This document shows positions 27,131 through 35,622 of a stretch of 64,000 bases of DNA, piece after piece. The number at the start of each line of letters is the position of its first letter. The first letter of the stretch is position 1. Position numbers and translations under genes: made by a program. Origin of the DNA: Sphingobacterium sp. (GTDB lineage Bacteria; Bacteroidota; Bacteroidia; Sphingobacteriales; Sphingobacteriaceae); the NCBI GenBank assembly GCA_031253985.1, contig JAIRVH010000042.1:1-64000 (forward strand), in the 5' to 3' direction. The notes beneath the pieces were generated by a model. It was not told the origin of the DNA. It made no database searches and saw nothing but the letters and a program-made list of their open reading frames with translations.

Positions 27131-27437
27131 AGACTAAAAATAAAGAATAATTGGAACAATGTTCTAATGGTTTTCTACAAATTTTCTTCCAAATAACTGA
27201 ATAAGTTCGGAAAGAAAGCATTCGGGACCTACGAATTTGCCTTTTAAGTTTTCTTACGGCTTCCCGTAACCAATCATTCTTTCAAACCACTGTATTGTAA
27301 TAGCCTTTTATATTTCTTTTTTTCATAAATTTAGAAAAGAACAAAGGCAGGTGTTTAGGCTAGCGCAAAATTCAAAGTTTTTGTTTTTTCGCCCACTATT
27401 ATCGCCAATACGCAACCTGTTTTGTAATTTTTAGGAA
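27131..27437. other. Intergenic stretch with a partial dispersed-repeat match
   Basis: Contains CTTACGGCTTCCCGTAACCA and a TTCAAACCAC block at 27252-27305, a diverged piece of the dispersed repeat seen at 3395, 22293 and 29084. No gene here. The remaining bases hold no hairpin or promoter I can define. Confidence 0.5.
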
Positions 27438-27704
27438 ATGCAGAGAACTGAAATCTTAACTCAAAATCAGGTTATCGAATTAATAGAATTTATACTTTCA
27501 GATTCTAAAAATGAACTGTATGAATCTTATTCTGACATGGAAAAAGAAATTATTAGATTTAGTAATTCAACAGAATTTGATGATTACTTTCTAAAAGGAA
27601 TAATTGATAGTATCCAACCGACCAGCCATAAACTTAAAATAATGATGAGGGGTAAATGCTTTTTTGTCGGGACAATAATGGAATATCCCGTTGGAGTTTC
27701 ATGA
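27438..27704 (+). CDS. Small hypothetical protein, possibly immunity-like
   Basis: An 88-residue acidic protein, starting MQRTEILTQNQVIELIEFIL, with a helical first half and a C-terminal beta region (HKLKIMMRGKCFFVGTI). It begins in a clean AT-rich leader with TTTTAGGAA before the ATG. It lies between the zinc-ribbon gene (divergent) and a decayed region. No family recognised; small size and location suggest it belongs with the immunity-like genes. Confidence 0.5.
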   Translation: MQRTEILTQNQVIELIEFILSDSKNELYESYSDMEKEIIRFSNSTEFDDYFLKGIIDSIQPTSHKLKIMMRGKCFFVGTIMEYPVGVS

Positions 27705-27932
27705 TGGGTTGCAATACCGCTATACGGCCTTTCCATAGTCAATTTGTTTTATAGGTTGTAGCAATTCAAATGGTCTAATTTTCCGATGGCTAATATGCAA
27801 TAAAAAAACGAATTAGCGTATTGACTTTAAAAAATTAGTTCCTAATATCTCAGTTGAAAGGCGCTTCGCGACATACCTTAAAAGTACTGGTTAAAACCTC
27901 TATAGTACGCACAAACCAATTTACATACATTC

Positions 27933-28251
27933 CCTGATGGGAGAGTAGTAGATGCGAATATGTATCATATCGATGCATTGCCTGACTTTAAAAATTATAT
28001 TCATGATAAATGGATTTATCCGGAATGGTTATTTTCGGTATGGTATCTGTGGGGTCAAATTCATTTGTTGGTCCAAGGATGTTGTTCGCATTACTTGGAA
28101 CTTTGTTCTTAGAAGTACATGAAAATAGCATCACGGCTTTCTTGAAAGTATTCAGGGCACTGGAATGCAATTATTTAAAAAGGATTTTTCAAATGGCAAT
28201 TATGATCCCATCAAGGTGTCCAATGGAGCTATAATACCTGATCCATGTTAA
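27933..28251 (+). pseudogene. Decayed coding region, possible toxin end
   Basis: One frame reads PDGRVVDANMYHIDALPDFK then NYIHDKWIYPEWLFSVWYLW before a TAG, and a second frame near 28168-28251 ends with QLFKKDFSNGNYDPIKVSNG then AIIPDPC and a TAA. The pieces look like one gene disrupted by at least one frameshift, just ahead of a secreted immunity-like gene, as a toxin end would be. No family was recognised. Confidence 0.4.
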
Positions 28252-28271
28252 ATTCAATAAAAATGATAAAA

Positions 28272-28802
28272 ATGAAAAAAGCAACAATTCTATTTATGAT
28301 GGTTTTAATCACAGGTTTTGTTTTCTCACAATCTAAGGATAAAAGAAATGAATCAGGTAGACACCTCAAGCCGGCTGGGTTGAATAAATTTTACGGTACT
28401 TGGAAGTATGAGCGGCAGGATGAAGTGTTTACTATAGTTTTGATCAAAGACGAATATTACAACAAAATTAATGGTGATCAATTGGATTTTGCAGTTGGTT
28501 ACCATTCCTATAAAAAAGATGGTGTTTTGATCGATGGTTATTATGTCGGTGGTAAGAATACCATAACTACCGGATCTTTTGATAAAAAAGTAAATAATGA
28601 AAATATATTATCTTTTCGATTTAGAGAAACTAAAAATCCTGTCAATGCCCGAGGAACCTTAACCTATGTCAAAGGAAATCCTGATAAACTAGTTTTAAAA
28701 CTCATATTAGCAGAGGGTGGGGGAATGATAAATATAGATGGAAAAGGTGGTCAATATAAACTTCACGTTCCGAATAATATTGAATTGAAAAGAGTGAAAT
28801 AG
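28272..28802 (+). CDS. Secreted DUF6705-like protein
   Basis: The ATG at 28272 is chosen because it directly begins a signal peptide (MKKATILFMMVLITGFVFS); in-frame ATGs at 28245 and 28263 lie just upstream. The mature part has KFYGTWKYERQDEVFTIVLI near the start and ends with beta strands (NPDKLVLKLILAE), resembling DUF6705, a secreted Bacteroidota family with lipocalin-like GTWKW...FTI motif. Function is unknown; its place after a decayed reading frame may mean periplasmic immunity. A terminator follows at 28865. Confidence 0.65.
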   Translation: MKKATILFMMVLITGFVFSQSKDKRNESGRHLKPAGLNKFYGTWKYERQDEVFTIVLIKDEYYNKINGDQLDFAVGYHSYKKDGVLIDGYYVGGKNTITTGSFDKKVNNENILSFRFRETKNPVNARGTLTYVKGNPDKLVLKLILAEGGGMINIDGKGGQYKLHVPNNIELKRVK

Positions 28803-28864
28803 AAAAATGTATACTGCGTGAGTGATATTTGCGCAATTTCAGATTAACACAATAGCTAAAATGC

Positions 28865-28899
28865 TTCTCTCTGTAGGTTAGAGGGAAATATTTTTTTTA
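28865..28899 (+). terminator. Intrinsic terminator after the DUF6705-like gene
   Basis: TTCTCTCT (28865-28872) pairs with AGAGGGAA (28880-28887) with one G-U pair around a 7-nt loop, followed by ATA and eight T residues. Confidence 0.65.
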
Positions 28900-29450
28900 G
28901 GCCCCAGCGGATAATCAATGGGCTGTTTCAAAGAGCGAGGTCACCGCTGATCTTTCAATCACTGTGATTTGAGCGGAAAAAAATTCAAAGGCAATTATAT
29001 TATTCCTATTCTTTATCGAGTTAGTTTTGCCCAGGCGGACATCTAGCCAACATTGTCTCCCTCGACTGTTATCGAATAAATCAGCTACGGTTTCCCGTAA
29101 CCAATCCTACTTTCAAACCCATACCTTAGCCTTACAGTTTGTAATAATCTTGAAAGTTAATATCTGTAAAGATATTAATTCAAAATAAATAATGTATATT
29201 AGGCTTGGGTATTAACCTTGCCCGATTGAAAAGTAGCATACCATGATAGTAACCACGACCAATTCCATCGAAGGGAGGGAGATTTCACGATATAATGATC
29301 CAATAGCAGCCAATGTTGTCATCGGCACCAATATCTTTAGCGATATAGGAGCGATTCTTTGGAGTCCTTTAGAGTCTCCCAAAGGTATTCCCATCTTAAC
29401 ATCTATAAATTTAAAATTCTGATAAAATTTGATATTAATTGTAATACAAA
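28900..29450. other. Gene-free stretch containing dispersed repeat copy C
   Basis: No gene. The first part (28900-29083) is undefined; the DNA just before 29084 resembles the left flank of copy A. The rest is copy C and about 90 bp of AT-rich leader before the three-gene operon. Confidence 0.5.
29084..29361 (+). repeat. Dispersed repeat, copy C (truncated at the defence island)
   Basis: Matches copy B from GCTACGGTTTCCCGTAACC through the UPF0145 start (CATGATAGTAACCACGACC) to GATATAGGAGCGA, then a TTCTTTGG after a small deletion, after which similarity ends. The end of the match lies 90 bp before the first gene of the kinase operon and may mark an insertion boundary. Confidence 0.78.
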
Positions 29451-30803
29451 ATGAATATTAGCCAAAAAGAGCGGATATTGAAGGGTATAGAAGATATCCT
29501 TTCTTTCAACTTTGATAAATTGATTTCTGATAACAATAAAACTGACAATATTGAGGATATCTTCTTTAGAAATTATAAAGCTAGCGAATTTAAAGCATTA
29601 TACGATAGGACGTTCAATCAATTAAAAATTGAATTGGAACAAGGTTTAGGACTATTTCTTCCGAATGTAATAAATACTGGAAGTGAGTATGGAACAATTG
29701 ATATCAATAATGAGATAACTAATTTTTTTGCTTATTTACAAGCATTTCCTCATAAAGATGCCGCTGCCGAGGTTTTAAATAAAATAATTTATTATGAAAT
29801 ATTCCATGGATTTTGGGATAAGTCATCTATTAAGTTTCATAATCTAAGAGGAGTTGATTTAGCTGGAGCAGAAACTAGGGTTGAACTACTGTCCAAAATA
29901 TTAGAGGAGCGTGTTGCTGAACTTAAAAATTTAAAGGACGAAAGTAGTGAAGAATTTGAGAAAATAACTAAACTGATCGATGATTTTACTACTAAAGCAG
30001 ATAACATTCAGGACTTGCATAAAGATCTATCAATTAAAGGAAATGAAATAAATATTCTATTGAGCAAATCAAATGAATCTAAGGAAAGTATTGAGGCAAT
30101 ACAAAAAGAATCAAATAATGAGCTAAAAGAAATTAAAAAATCTAACGAACATTATGAGGAAGAATATCAAATTAAGCTTGAAGAATTTGATAATATAAAT
30201 ACTAAAATTCTAAAACTGGAAACAGAGAATAAGAATTTAAACGATGAAATCAAAGAGAGTCATGAAAATATTAAATCTCAAGAAGAAACTATTATTAAAC
30301 TAATTGGTTTGGCCGCCGATGGTAGCCTAGGCTATAAATTTGATGATCGAAATAAACAATTATCAAATAATGCGAGAAATTGGATAATTGGAACTGTTAT
30401 TTCTGTTGTTTCTACAATAGTATGGGTTTATCTTGTATTTACAGTTTTACCTTCGGATATTGGAATTAAGTGGATTGATTTACTAATCAATGCATTAAAA
30501 ACATCGCCTGGTTGGTTTTTAGTAGCATTCTGTGTAAACCAATACAAAAAGGAACGAAATTATCAAGAACAGTATGCATTTAAATCAGCGGTCGCGATGA
30601 CCTTGACTTCTTATACAAATATGTTATCTGACGAAACGCCAGATAATATGAGTGTTAAAGACAGTCTTTTAATTCAGGCAGTATCTGGTATTTACCGAGA
30701 ACCATCTTTGGAGAAAGAAGAAGTCAATGTTCCAGAGAAAGCGATGGAAAAAGCTAAGGAATTATTGCAATCCACAGCAGACTTAATAAAAAGTGTAAAG
30801 TAA
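29451..30803 (+). CDS. Coiled-coil membrane protein, first gene of a kinase operon
   Basis: A 450-residue protein. The first ~140 residues form a soluble domain; residues about 145-285 are a long coiled coil (heptads rich in E, K, L, N); LIGLAADGSLGYKFDDRNKQ near 286-305 precedes two membrane segments (IIGTVISVVSTIVWVYLVF and a WFLVAF stretch), and a cytoplasmic tail with a conserved-looking NQYKKERNYQEQYAFKSAVA region follows. The family is not known to me by function. The next genes follow at 19 and 31 bp and end in a Hanks kinase, so this is likely a sensor or membrane effector of a three-gene unit. Confidence 0.7.
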   Translation: MNISQKERILKGIEDILSFNFDKLISDNNKTDNIEDIFFRNYKASEFKALYDRTFNQLKIELEQGLGLFLPNVINTGSEYGTIDINNEITNFFAYLQAFPHKDAAAEVLNKIIYYEIFHGFWDKSSIKFHNLRGVDLAGAETRVELLSKILEERVAELKNLKDESSEEFEKITKLIDDFTTKADNIQDLHKDLSIKGNEINILLSKSNESKESIEAIQKESNNELKEIKKSNEHYEEEYQIKLEEFDNINTKILKLETENKNLNDEIKESHENIKSQEETIIKLIGLAADGSLGYKFDDRNKQLSNNARNWIIGTVISVVSTIVWVYLVFTVLPSDIGIKWIDLLINALKTSPGWFLVAFCVNQYKKERNYQEQYAFKSAVAMTLTSYTNMLSDETPDNMSVKDSLLIQAVSGIYREPSLEKEEVNVPEKAMEKAKELLQSTADLIKSVK

Positions 30804-30822
30804 AATCCTTACGATTATTTTT

Positions 30823-31641
30823 ATGTCAGAACATTCGTTTTATGATCTAACCAAAGATTTTATCGTACCTATTATAGGTTCAGTTTTTGGGGTTTTAGGT
30901 GCTTTTTTTGTCTTGAAACATCAGTTGAAAAAGCAAGCACAAGCAGAAGAAGAAAAGTCCAATAGCCAATCTCGTTCAGTAAGAAGAATATATCAAAGCA
31001 ATATTCAATCTTTAATTGTGGAATTAGATAAAATTCATTCTGCTATTGAAAGGGAATATGAAAAAATCAGTGATGAGAATTTTGATTTTAACCCCTCAGT
31101 ACTGAGCTTTAGACCACAGTCCTTAAAATTACTTCTAAAACTTGATTACGAAAATCATTTTGTATCACATCTGGTCGCTGGGTTTGATAGTACAGAACAT
31201 TTCAATTTGTCATACAAGTCGTTGATACGGTTAGATCTATTAATTGACAAAGTAAACAACGATGTTGAGAATTATCACTACAAGTTTTCTAAAGTTTTGC
31301 AGGACAACCATTTGTTTATAAATAGTATATTACAGCGTAAATCCGTTATTTATATAGGCATAAGAAAGATTATAAGAGAACAGTATCAATCTTTGGAAGA
31401 AGGTGAAAAAGAAACGGCCTTTTTTCAGCAGACCATTTTTAGAAAATCTTTAAAGTCAGAGTTCTTAAACAGCCCGCATATTGATTCTGAATATACTGAA
31501 AGCTTTATAGAAGAATGTAATTTGGCATTAAATAAACTAATGGAGTTGTCGGTTGAAGCAAACAAATTGGAGGAGAGCTTTTTCACATTTTTAGGGGAGT
31601 ATGATAACCTGAAACAGAATTTAGAACTGATAAACAAATAA
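30823..31641 (+). CDS. Single-pass membrane protein with cytoplasmic helical domain
   Basis: A 272-residue protein with one N-terminal membrane segment (FIVPIIGSVFGVLGAFFVL, residues 13-31) followed by a basic/acidic coiled-coil linker and a mainly helical domain. No enzymatic motif is seen. It is the middle gene of the operon with the coiled-coil protein and the kinase. A size and topology of this kind suits an adaptor or substrate of the kinase, which is inference. Confidence 0.65.
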   Translation: MSEHSFYDLTKDFIVPIIGSVFGVLGAFFVLKHQLKKQAQAEEEKSNSQSRSVRRIYQSNIQSLIVELDKIHSAIEREYEKISDENFDFNPSVLSFRPQSLKLLLKLDYENHFVSHLVAGFDSTEHFNLSYKSLIRLDLLIDKVNNDVENYHYKFSKVLQDNHLFINSILQRKSVIYIGIRKIIREQYQSLEEGEKETAFFQQTIFRKSLKSEFLNSPHIDSEYTESFIEECNLALNKLMELSVEANKLEESFFTFLGEYDNLKQNLELINK

Positions 31642-31672
31642 GAGTTTTGTGTCATTTAAATTAGTTTAAAGC

Positions 31673-33454
31673 ATGTTTAAAAAGAACGATATCATTGAAT
31701 TTGACAAGATCAAATATAAACTCAAAGAACAAAAGGGTAGTGGTGGTTCTGGTACCGTTTGGACAGCAGAATCCAATGGAACTGATTTTGCAATCAAGTA
31801 TATAAGTTCAGAAAGTTCCGATAAAATAGCACGCTTTAAAAGTGAAATATTATTCTGTAAGAATACGGTTCATAAAAATATTGTAAAGGTAATCTCTGAG
31901 GGTGTCTATAAAGATAAATCATATTATATAATGCCCTATTATTCAAAAACACTAAGGGATATAATTGATTCAGAAACCGATGTTGATACCTTAGTAAAGT
32001 ATGTTTTAAAACTCTTCAACGCAGTAAAATTTATTCATAAAAAGGGAGTGCTTCATAGAGATATTAAACCAGAAAATATCCTTATTGAAGGAAACGAATT
32101 AGTATTAGCAGATTTTGGTATAGCACATTTTAAAGACTATCATCATACGAAAAAAGGTGAATGGCTCGCGAACCGTAATTATATGGCTCCTGAGCAAAAG
32201 TTAAAAAACAACGCCAAAAATGTTGACAAAGCAGCTGATATTTATGCTTTAGGCTTAATTATAAATGAATGTTTTACAAAGCAAAATCCTGCTGGCTCAC
32301 GCTTCAAATTAATAGCAGATGTTTATCCTATTTTTTTTGAAATAGATACTCTTGTTGAAAATATGATACGTCAAAGGCCTGAGGAGAGGTATAATATAGA
32401 AACAGTCGAGGCACAATTAAAGTTTCTTTATAAAAAAATAAAACATGAAATTGATGAACTAGAATTTTACCTTAAGGAGGATATCGCCCCTAAGGCCCTT
32501 GGCAGATCTTTAATAAACCAAATTGTAAAAAGTGCAAGCCAAGATATTCTATTTGGAAAATATGTGCTGCATAAAGTAACTAATCAGCAGTTAAGATCTT
32601 ATAATCACAATTGGCATATGAAAATAACATATTCTGTTGACGATCTTTTATTCAATTTATATGTTCAAGAGCAGATTTTTGCATTGTGTAAGGGAAAGTT
32701 CGAATATGAGAGTAATATTTATCGCGCAAATAATTGGTATGTGCCTCTGGACCTGAAAAATAACTCTGAGCATAAATTACTTTATAGCAGGATGAATGAA
32801 TTGTTAAACAAATACGATCTAAATGAATATGGTTGGTCATTATTAGATTTGTCAGGTAAAATATTAAAATACTTCTCTTCTTGCTCTGATTATCATTGTC
32901 AAGAAATTTTAAATGCTATAGACGAAGAAATTAAGAGAGCAGAACATAGACTAATGGACGCTCCAATTTTATATATTGTATCTGCTTTAAGGTATGGAAT
33001 AAATAAAAATCTAGAGATTTTTTTAAATGGTTTCAGCGGATTGGCAGGGACGTTTGAGCTCAATTTTGAAGAGCACATTTTTATTCACTGGGACCATGCA
33101 CAACACTATAAATCTAATAACGACGGCGATGGCCTATTGGATAAATTCTATTTAGAGAAGGAAGAAGAAATACATATCATTCTTTCAGAATTTCAAAAAC
33201 AGTGGAACATAAATTATTATAAATTAGACAGAGATTATTACTCAATAAAGTTCAAAACAACTTCTCAATATGAGAAGTTTAGAAATTATGCTCTAGAACT
33301 ATCTAAATCTCATTATATTTTCGAAGGAGATGTTTTAGATATCTTAAAGAATCCTATTTATTTAGGAAACATGGTTGAGTTTAGAATAAGCAGTGTATTC
33401 GAGATACCAAATACGATAGCTCAGATTGTTGGTTTGAAGGAAGTTCATGCTTAA
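31673..33454 (+). CDS. Hanks-type Ser/Thr protein kinase with unknown C-terminal domain
   Basis: A 593-residue protein. Residues 1-265 hold a complete eukaryotic-like kinase: glycine loop KGSGGSGTV (21-29), AIK with K42, HRDIKPEN (128-135), DFG (147-149) and APE (172-174), so it should be active. No transmembrane segment follows, unlike PASTA kinases. The remaining ~320 residues are unrecognised mixed sequence with FELNFEEHIFIHWDHAQHY and may bind the partner proteins or an invader signal. Defence kinases such as Stk2 act in abortive infection; that role is suggested here by the neighbouring PIN, HEPN and Argonaute genes, not shown. Confidence 0.85.
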   Translation: MFKKNDIIEFDKIKYKLKEQKGSGGSGTVWTAESNGTDFAIKYISSESSDKIARFKSEILFCKNTVHKNIVKVISEGVYKDKSYYIMPYYSKTLRDIIDSETDVDTLVKYVLKLFNAVKFIHKKGVLHRDIKPENILIEGNELVLADFGIAHFKDYHHTKKGEWLANRNYMAPEQKLKNNAKNVDKAADIYALGLIINECFTKQNPAGSRFKLIADVYPIFFEIDTLVENMIRQRPEERYNIETVEAQLKFLYKKIKHEIDELEFYLKEDIAPKALGRSLINQIVKSASQDILFGKYVLHKVTNQQLRSYNHNWHMKITYSVDDLLFNLYVQEQIFALCKGKFEYESNIYRANNWYVPLDLKNNSEHKLLYSRMNELLNKYDLNEYGWSLLDLSGKILKYFSSCSDYHCQEILNAIDEEIKRAEHRLMDAPILYIVSALRYGINKNLEIFLNGFSGLAGTFELNFEEHIFIHWDHAQHYKSNNDGDGLLDKFYLEKEEEIHIILSEFQKQWNINYYKLDRDYYSIKFKTTSQYEKFRNYALELSKSHYIFEGDVLDILKNPIYLGNMVEFRISSVFEIPNTIAQIVGLKEVHA

Positions 33455-33569
33455 TCAATACAAGATTTTAATCTTTTCCCTTTTATATTGGCTTTAGAGC
33501 GATAATTTTAATATGTTTAAATAAATGAGAAATAAACCATATTTCCTTTATGTATAATGAATAAGAAAA

Positions 33570-33918
33570 ATGAATTTAGAAGAATTTATAAGAGATTTGA
33601 AAAAAGATTGGGTTAAAGTTTGAGGAAAGCCAACGCGTTCAGTACATTGAGGTTAGTGGCGCTTTTACCTTTTGGAACCAAAATAGGACAACTTTACCCT
33701 ACACAAGACTTTTGGGCAACGAATTGTCCAAAAAACTTGACAAAGTCGTAAGAATAGAAATTCCGTATGAAGGTGAATATTATCCTGTGTGGACAAAGGA
33801 AGATGGAATAATAGATTTAAATGAAAAGTTTGTTAGGCTGAACGGGCGATATTACACCATCCCATTTCTCGAAAACTTAATAAATAAAGTCAATGAGTTT
33901 AAGAGATTAAATATTTAA
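33570..33918 (+). pseudogene. Small hypothetical gene broken by one frameshift
   Basis: MNLEEFIRDLKKDWVKV ends at a TGA (33621-33623), but the overlapping frame from 33619 continues EESQRVQYIEVSGAFTFWNQ, then LPYTRLLGNELSKKLDKVV and GEYYPVWTKEDGIIDLNEKF to the stop at 33918. A single base change in length would give one ~116-residue protein. No family recognised. It lies between the kinase operon and the PIN-like gene. If the reference sequence has an error here, the gene would be intact. Confidence 0.6.
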
Positions 33919-34019
33919 ATTTTAAACTAGCACTAGACATTCATTTTTGATAAAAAATGAATTATGTTTCAAATATAAGATCAATAAAAAACGCTTAATC
34001 AGACCTAAGAGTAATATTT

Positions 34020-35315
34020 ATGAAAAACCAAGAACGAGAAAGGGTTTCATTTTTTGCCAAAAGAGGATATCACGACTTAAGGAAATATAGTATTTGCTTA
34101 AAAGAATATCACAAAAATATTGATAAGGAGATTGGACTCGAAACAAGTACACCATTATTTTTAGATGCTAATGTACTCCTAAGATATTATGAGATTTCAC
34201 TCGCAGCGAGGAAAAAACTGTTAACTTTTATTGAAAGCAATATGAAGCGTATTGTGTTGACCTATCAGGTTCAACAGGAATTTCTTAAAAACAGGGAGGA
34301 GGTGATTGACAATTTTTTTAAAGATGTTACCGCAAAAATACCAGGGAATTTCACATCTGAGGTTTTGAATAAAATACATAATTTTTTAAATCAGAACAAA
34401 GTAATTCTTAAAGATTACCCAGATTTTGAGAGCGATATTTCAAACGCTAAAGATAACTTGGAAAAGGCCAGAGAATCTATTGATGTAAAAATAAAAACGG
34501 TAAGCAATGACTATAAAAAACTAAAATTTGAAGATCCTTTTCTTGACATAATTAATAAATGTATAATTTTGGATGGGTTAGACCAAGAGTATTTAACATC
34601 AATTAAGTCTGAGTTTGATGACTTGAAAAAGGATACCAAAGATGTTAGTTCCGAATCTATATCAAAAAATAGAAAGATGATTTTTCCTGGATTGGGAGAT
34701 ATTAAAAAAAAACCTGAAAACCCTTATGGAGATTTTATTATCATTCATGAGATTATGAAATATATGGTTGATAATAGTACTAATGCGGTCTTTTTAACTT
34801 TTGATGCTACGAAAAAGGATTGGATGTCTGCGTCAAAAGAAGCTTATTTACACTATATTGAGAATGTTTATTATAACACAGGAAAGATAATAAATATTTT
34901 GGATGCAGATCGCACGTTAGAAGGTGTACTTGAGGTTGATCTTTATTCTTTAATTGAATCTGAGTTTGAGATTGAAGCAAGTCAATTAACATTACCTCTG
35001 CTTAATCAATATTGTAGTAAGCATAAAGTATTGAGGAACTTTAAAAGTTCCAGTTTTTTAGAGCAGCATGTTGAAGAGTTAATTGCAGCTGGATTCGGAA
35101 CAGTAGAAGACCTTGATCACGCACTTAATGAAGTCGAAGAAAAATTCCTCTTATTTTTACTTAAACAGAGTAGTATTACTAAATTAGGAGCGCTGCGGTT
35201 TAGCTTAATACCTTACAATAAAAGCTATCAAAAGATTTATCTTAGGCTTCAAAAGAAATGGATCAAACCGTCGAGTAAATACGATTCGAAATATATAGAA
35301 TGGCTAGTTTCTTAA
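34020..35315 (+). CDS. PIN-like domain protein (PIN_8 type), probable RNase
   Basis: A 431-residue soluble protein. The N-terminal domain shows PIN_8 landmarks: LFLDANVLLRYYE with D49, a coiled middle, then FPGLGDIKKKPENPYGDFII with D238 and FLTFDATKKDW with D262. These acidic residues fit the metal-binding site of PIN-type nucleases, though the family's members are only partly characterised. The C-terminal ~150 residues are helical and unknown. It is a single gene in a defence-type neighbourhood. A role as an RNase effector is inferred. Confidence 0.78.
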   Translation: MKNQERERVSFFAKRGYHDLRKYSICLKEYHKNIDKEIGLETSTPLFLDANVLLRYYEISLAARKKLLTFIESNMKRIVLTYQVQQEFLKNREEVIDNFFKDVTAKIPGNFTSEVLNKIHNFLNQNKVILKDYPDFESDISNAKDNLEKARESIDVKIKTVSNDYKKLKFEDPFLDIINKCIILDGLDQEYLTSIKSEFDDLKKDTKDVSSESISKNRKMIFPGLGDIKKKPENPYGDFIIIHEIMKYMVDNSTNAVFLTFDATKKDWMSASKEAYLHYIENVYYNTGKIINILDADRTLEGVLEVDLYSLIESEFEIEASQLTLPLLNQYCSKHKVLRNFKSSSFLEQHVEELIAAGFGTVEDLDHALNEVEEKFLLFLLKQSSITKLGALRFSLIPYNKSYQKIYLRLQKKWIKPSSKYDSKYIEWLVS

Positions 35316-35622
35316 TGCAATCAATAGGAATTTTGGGAAATGTAATGTAAACTTTAGCAATGAAATAATTAAAATATAGCTATTAGGTCGTCTTATGTCT
35401 TATTTGATGGGCAGCAAGGAGGAGACAAGACTGTAAACTGAGCTATATCAATGGAATAATTCATAAGATTACTTAAATTCAATCATTAAAACGATTCTGT
35501 CCTGAAAGAAAAGAATATATTTGGTTTTTCGTAAATGTTGTTTTTAAAAGAACTCCTCATAGGGCTCTAAAAATAGAAGTTCGTGCTAAATTTATAATTT
35601 AAATAAGATAAAAAGATACGCT
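35316..35622. other. Intergenic stretch, no features seen
   Basis: AT-rich spacer between the PIN-like and HEPN-like genes. Stops occur in every frame, and no hairpin, repeat or clear -7 box was found. Confidence 0.4.

Noticed and set aside
28010..28234. 74-codon ORF
   Set aside because: Overlaps the frame-broken region 27933-28251, where other frames make more sense.
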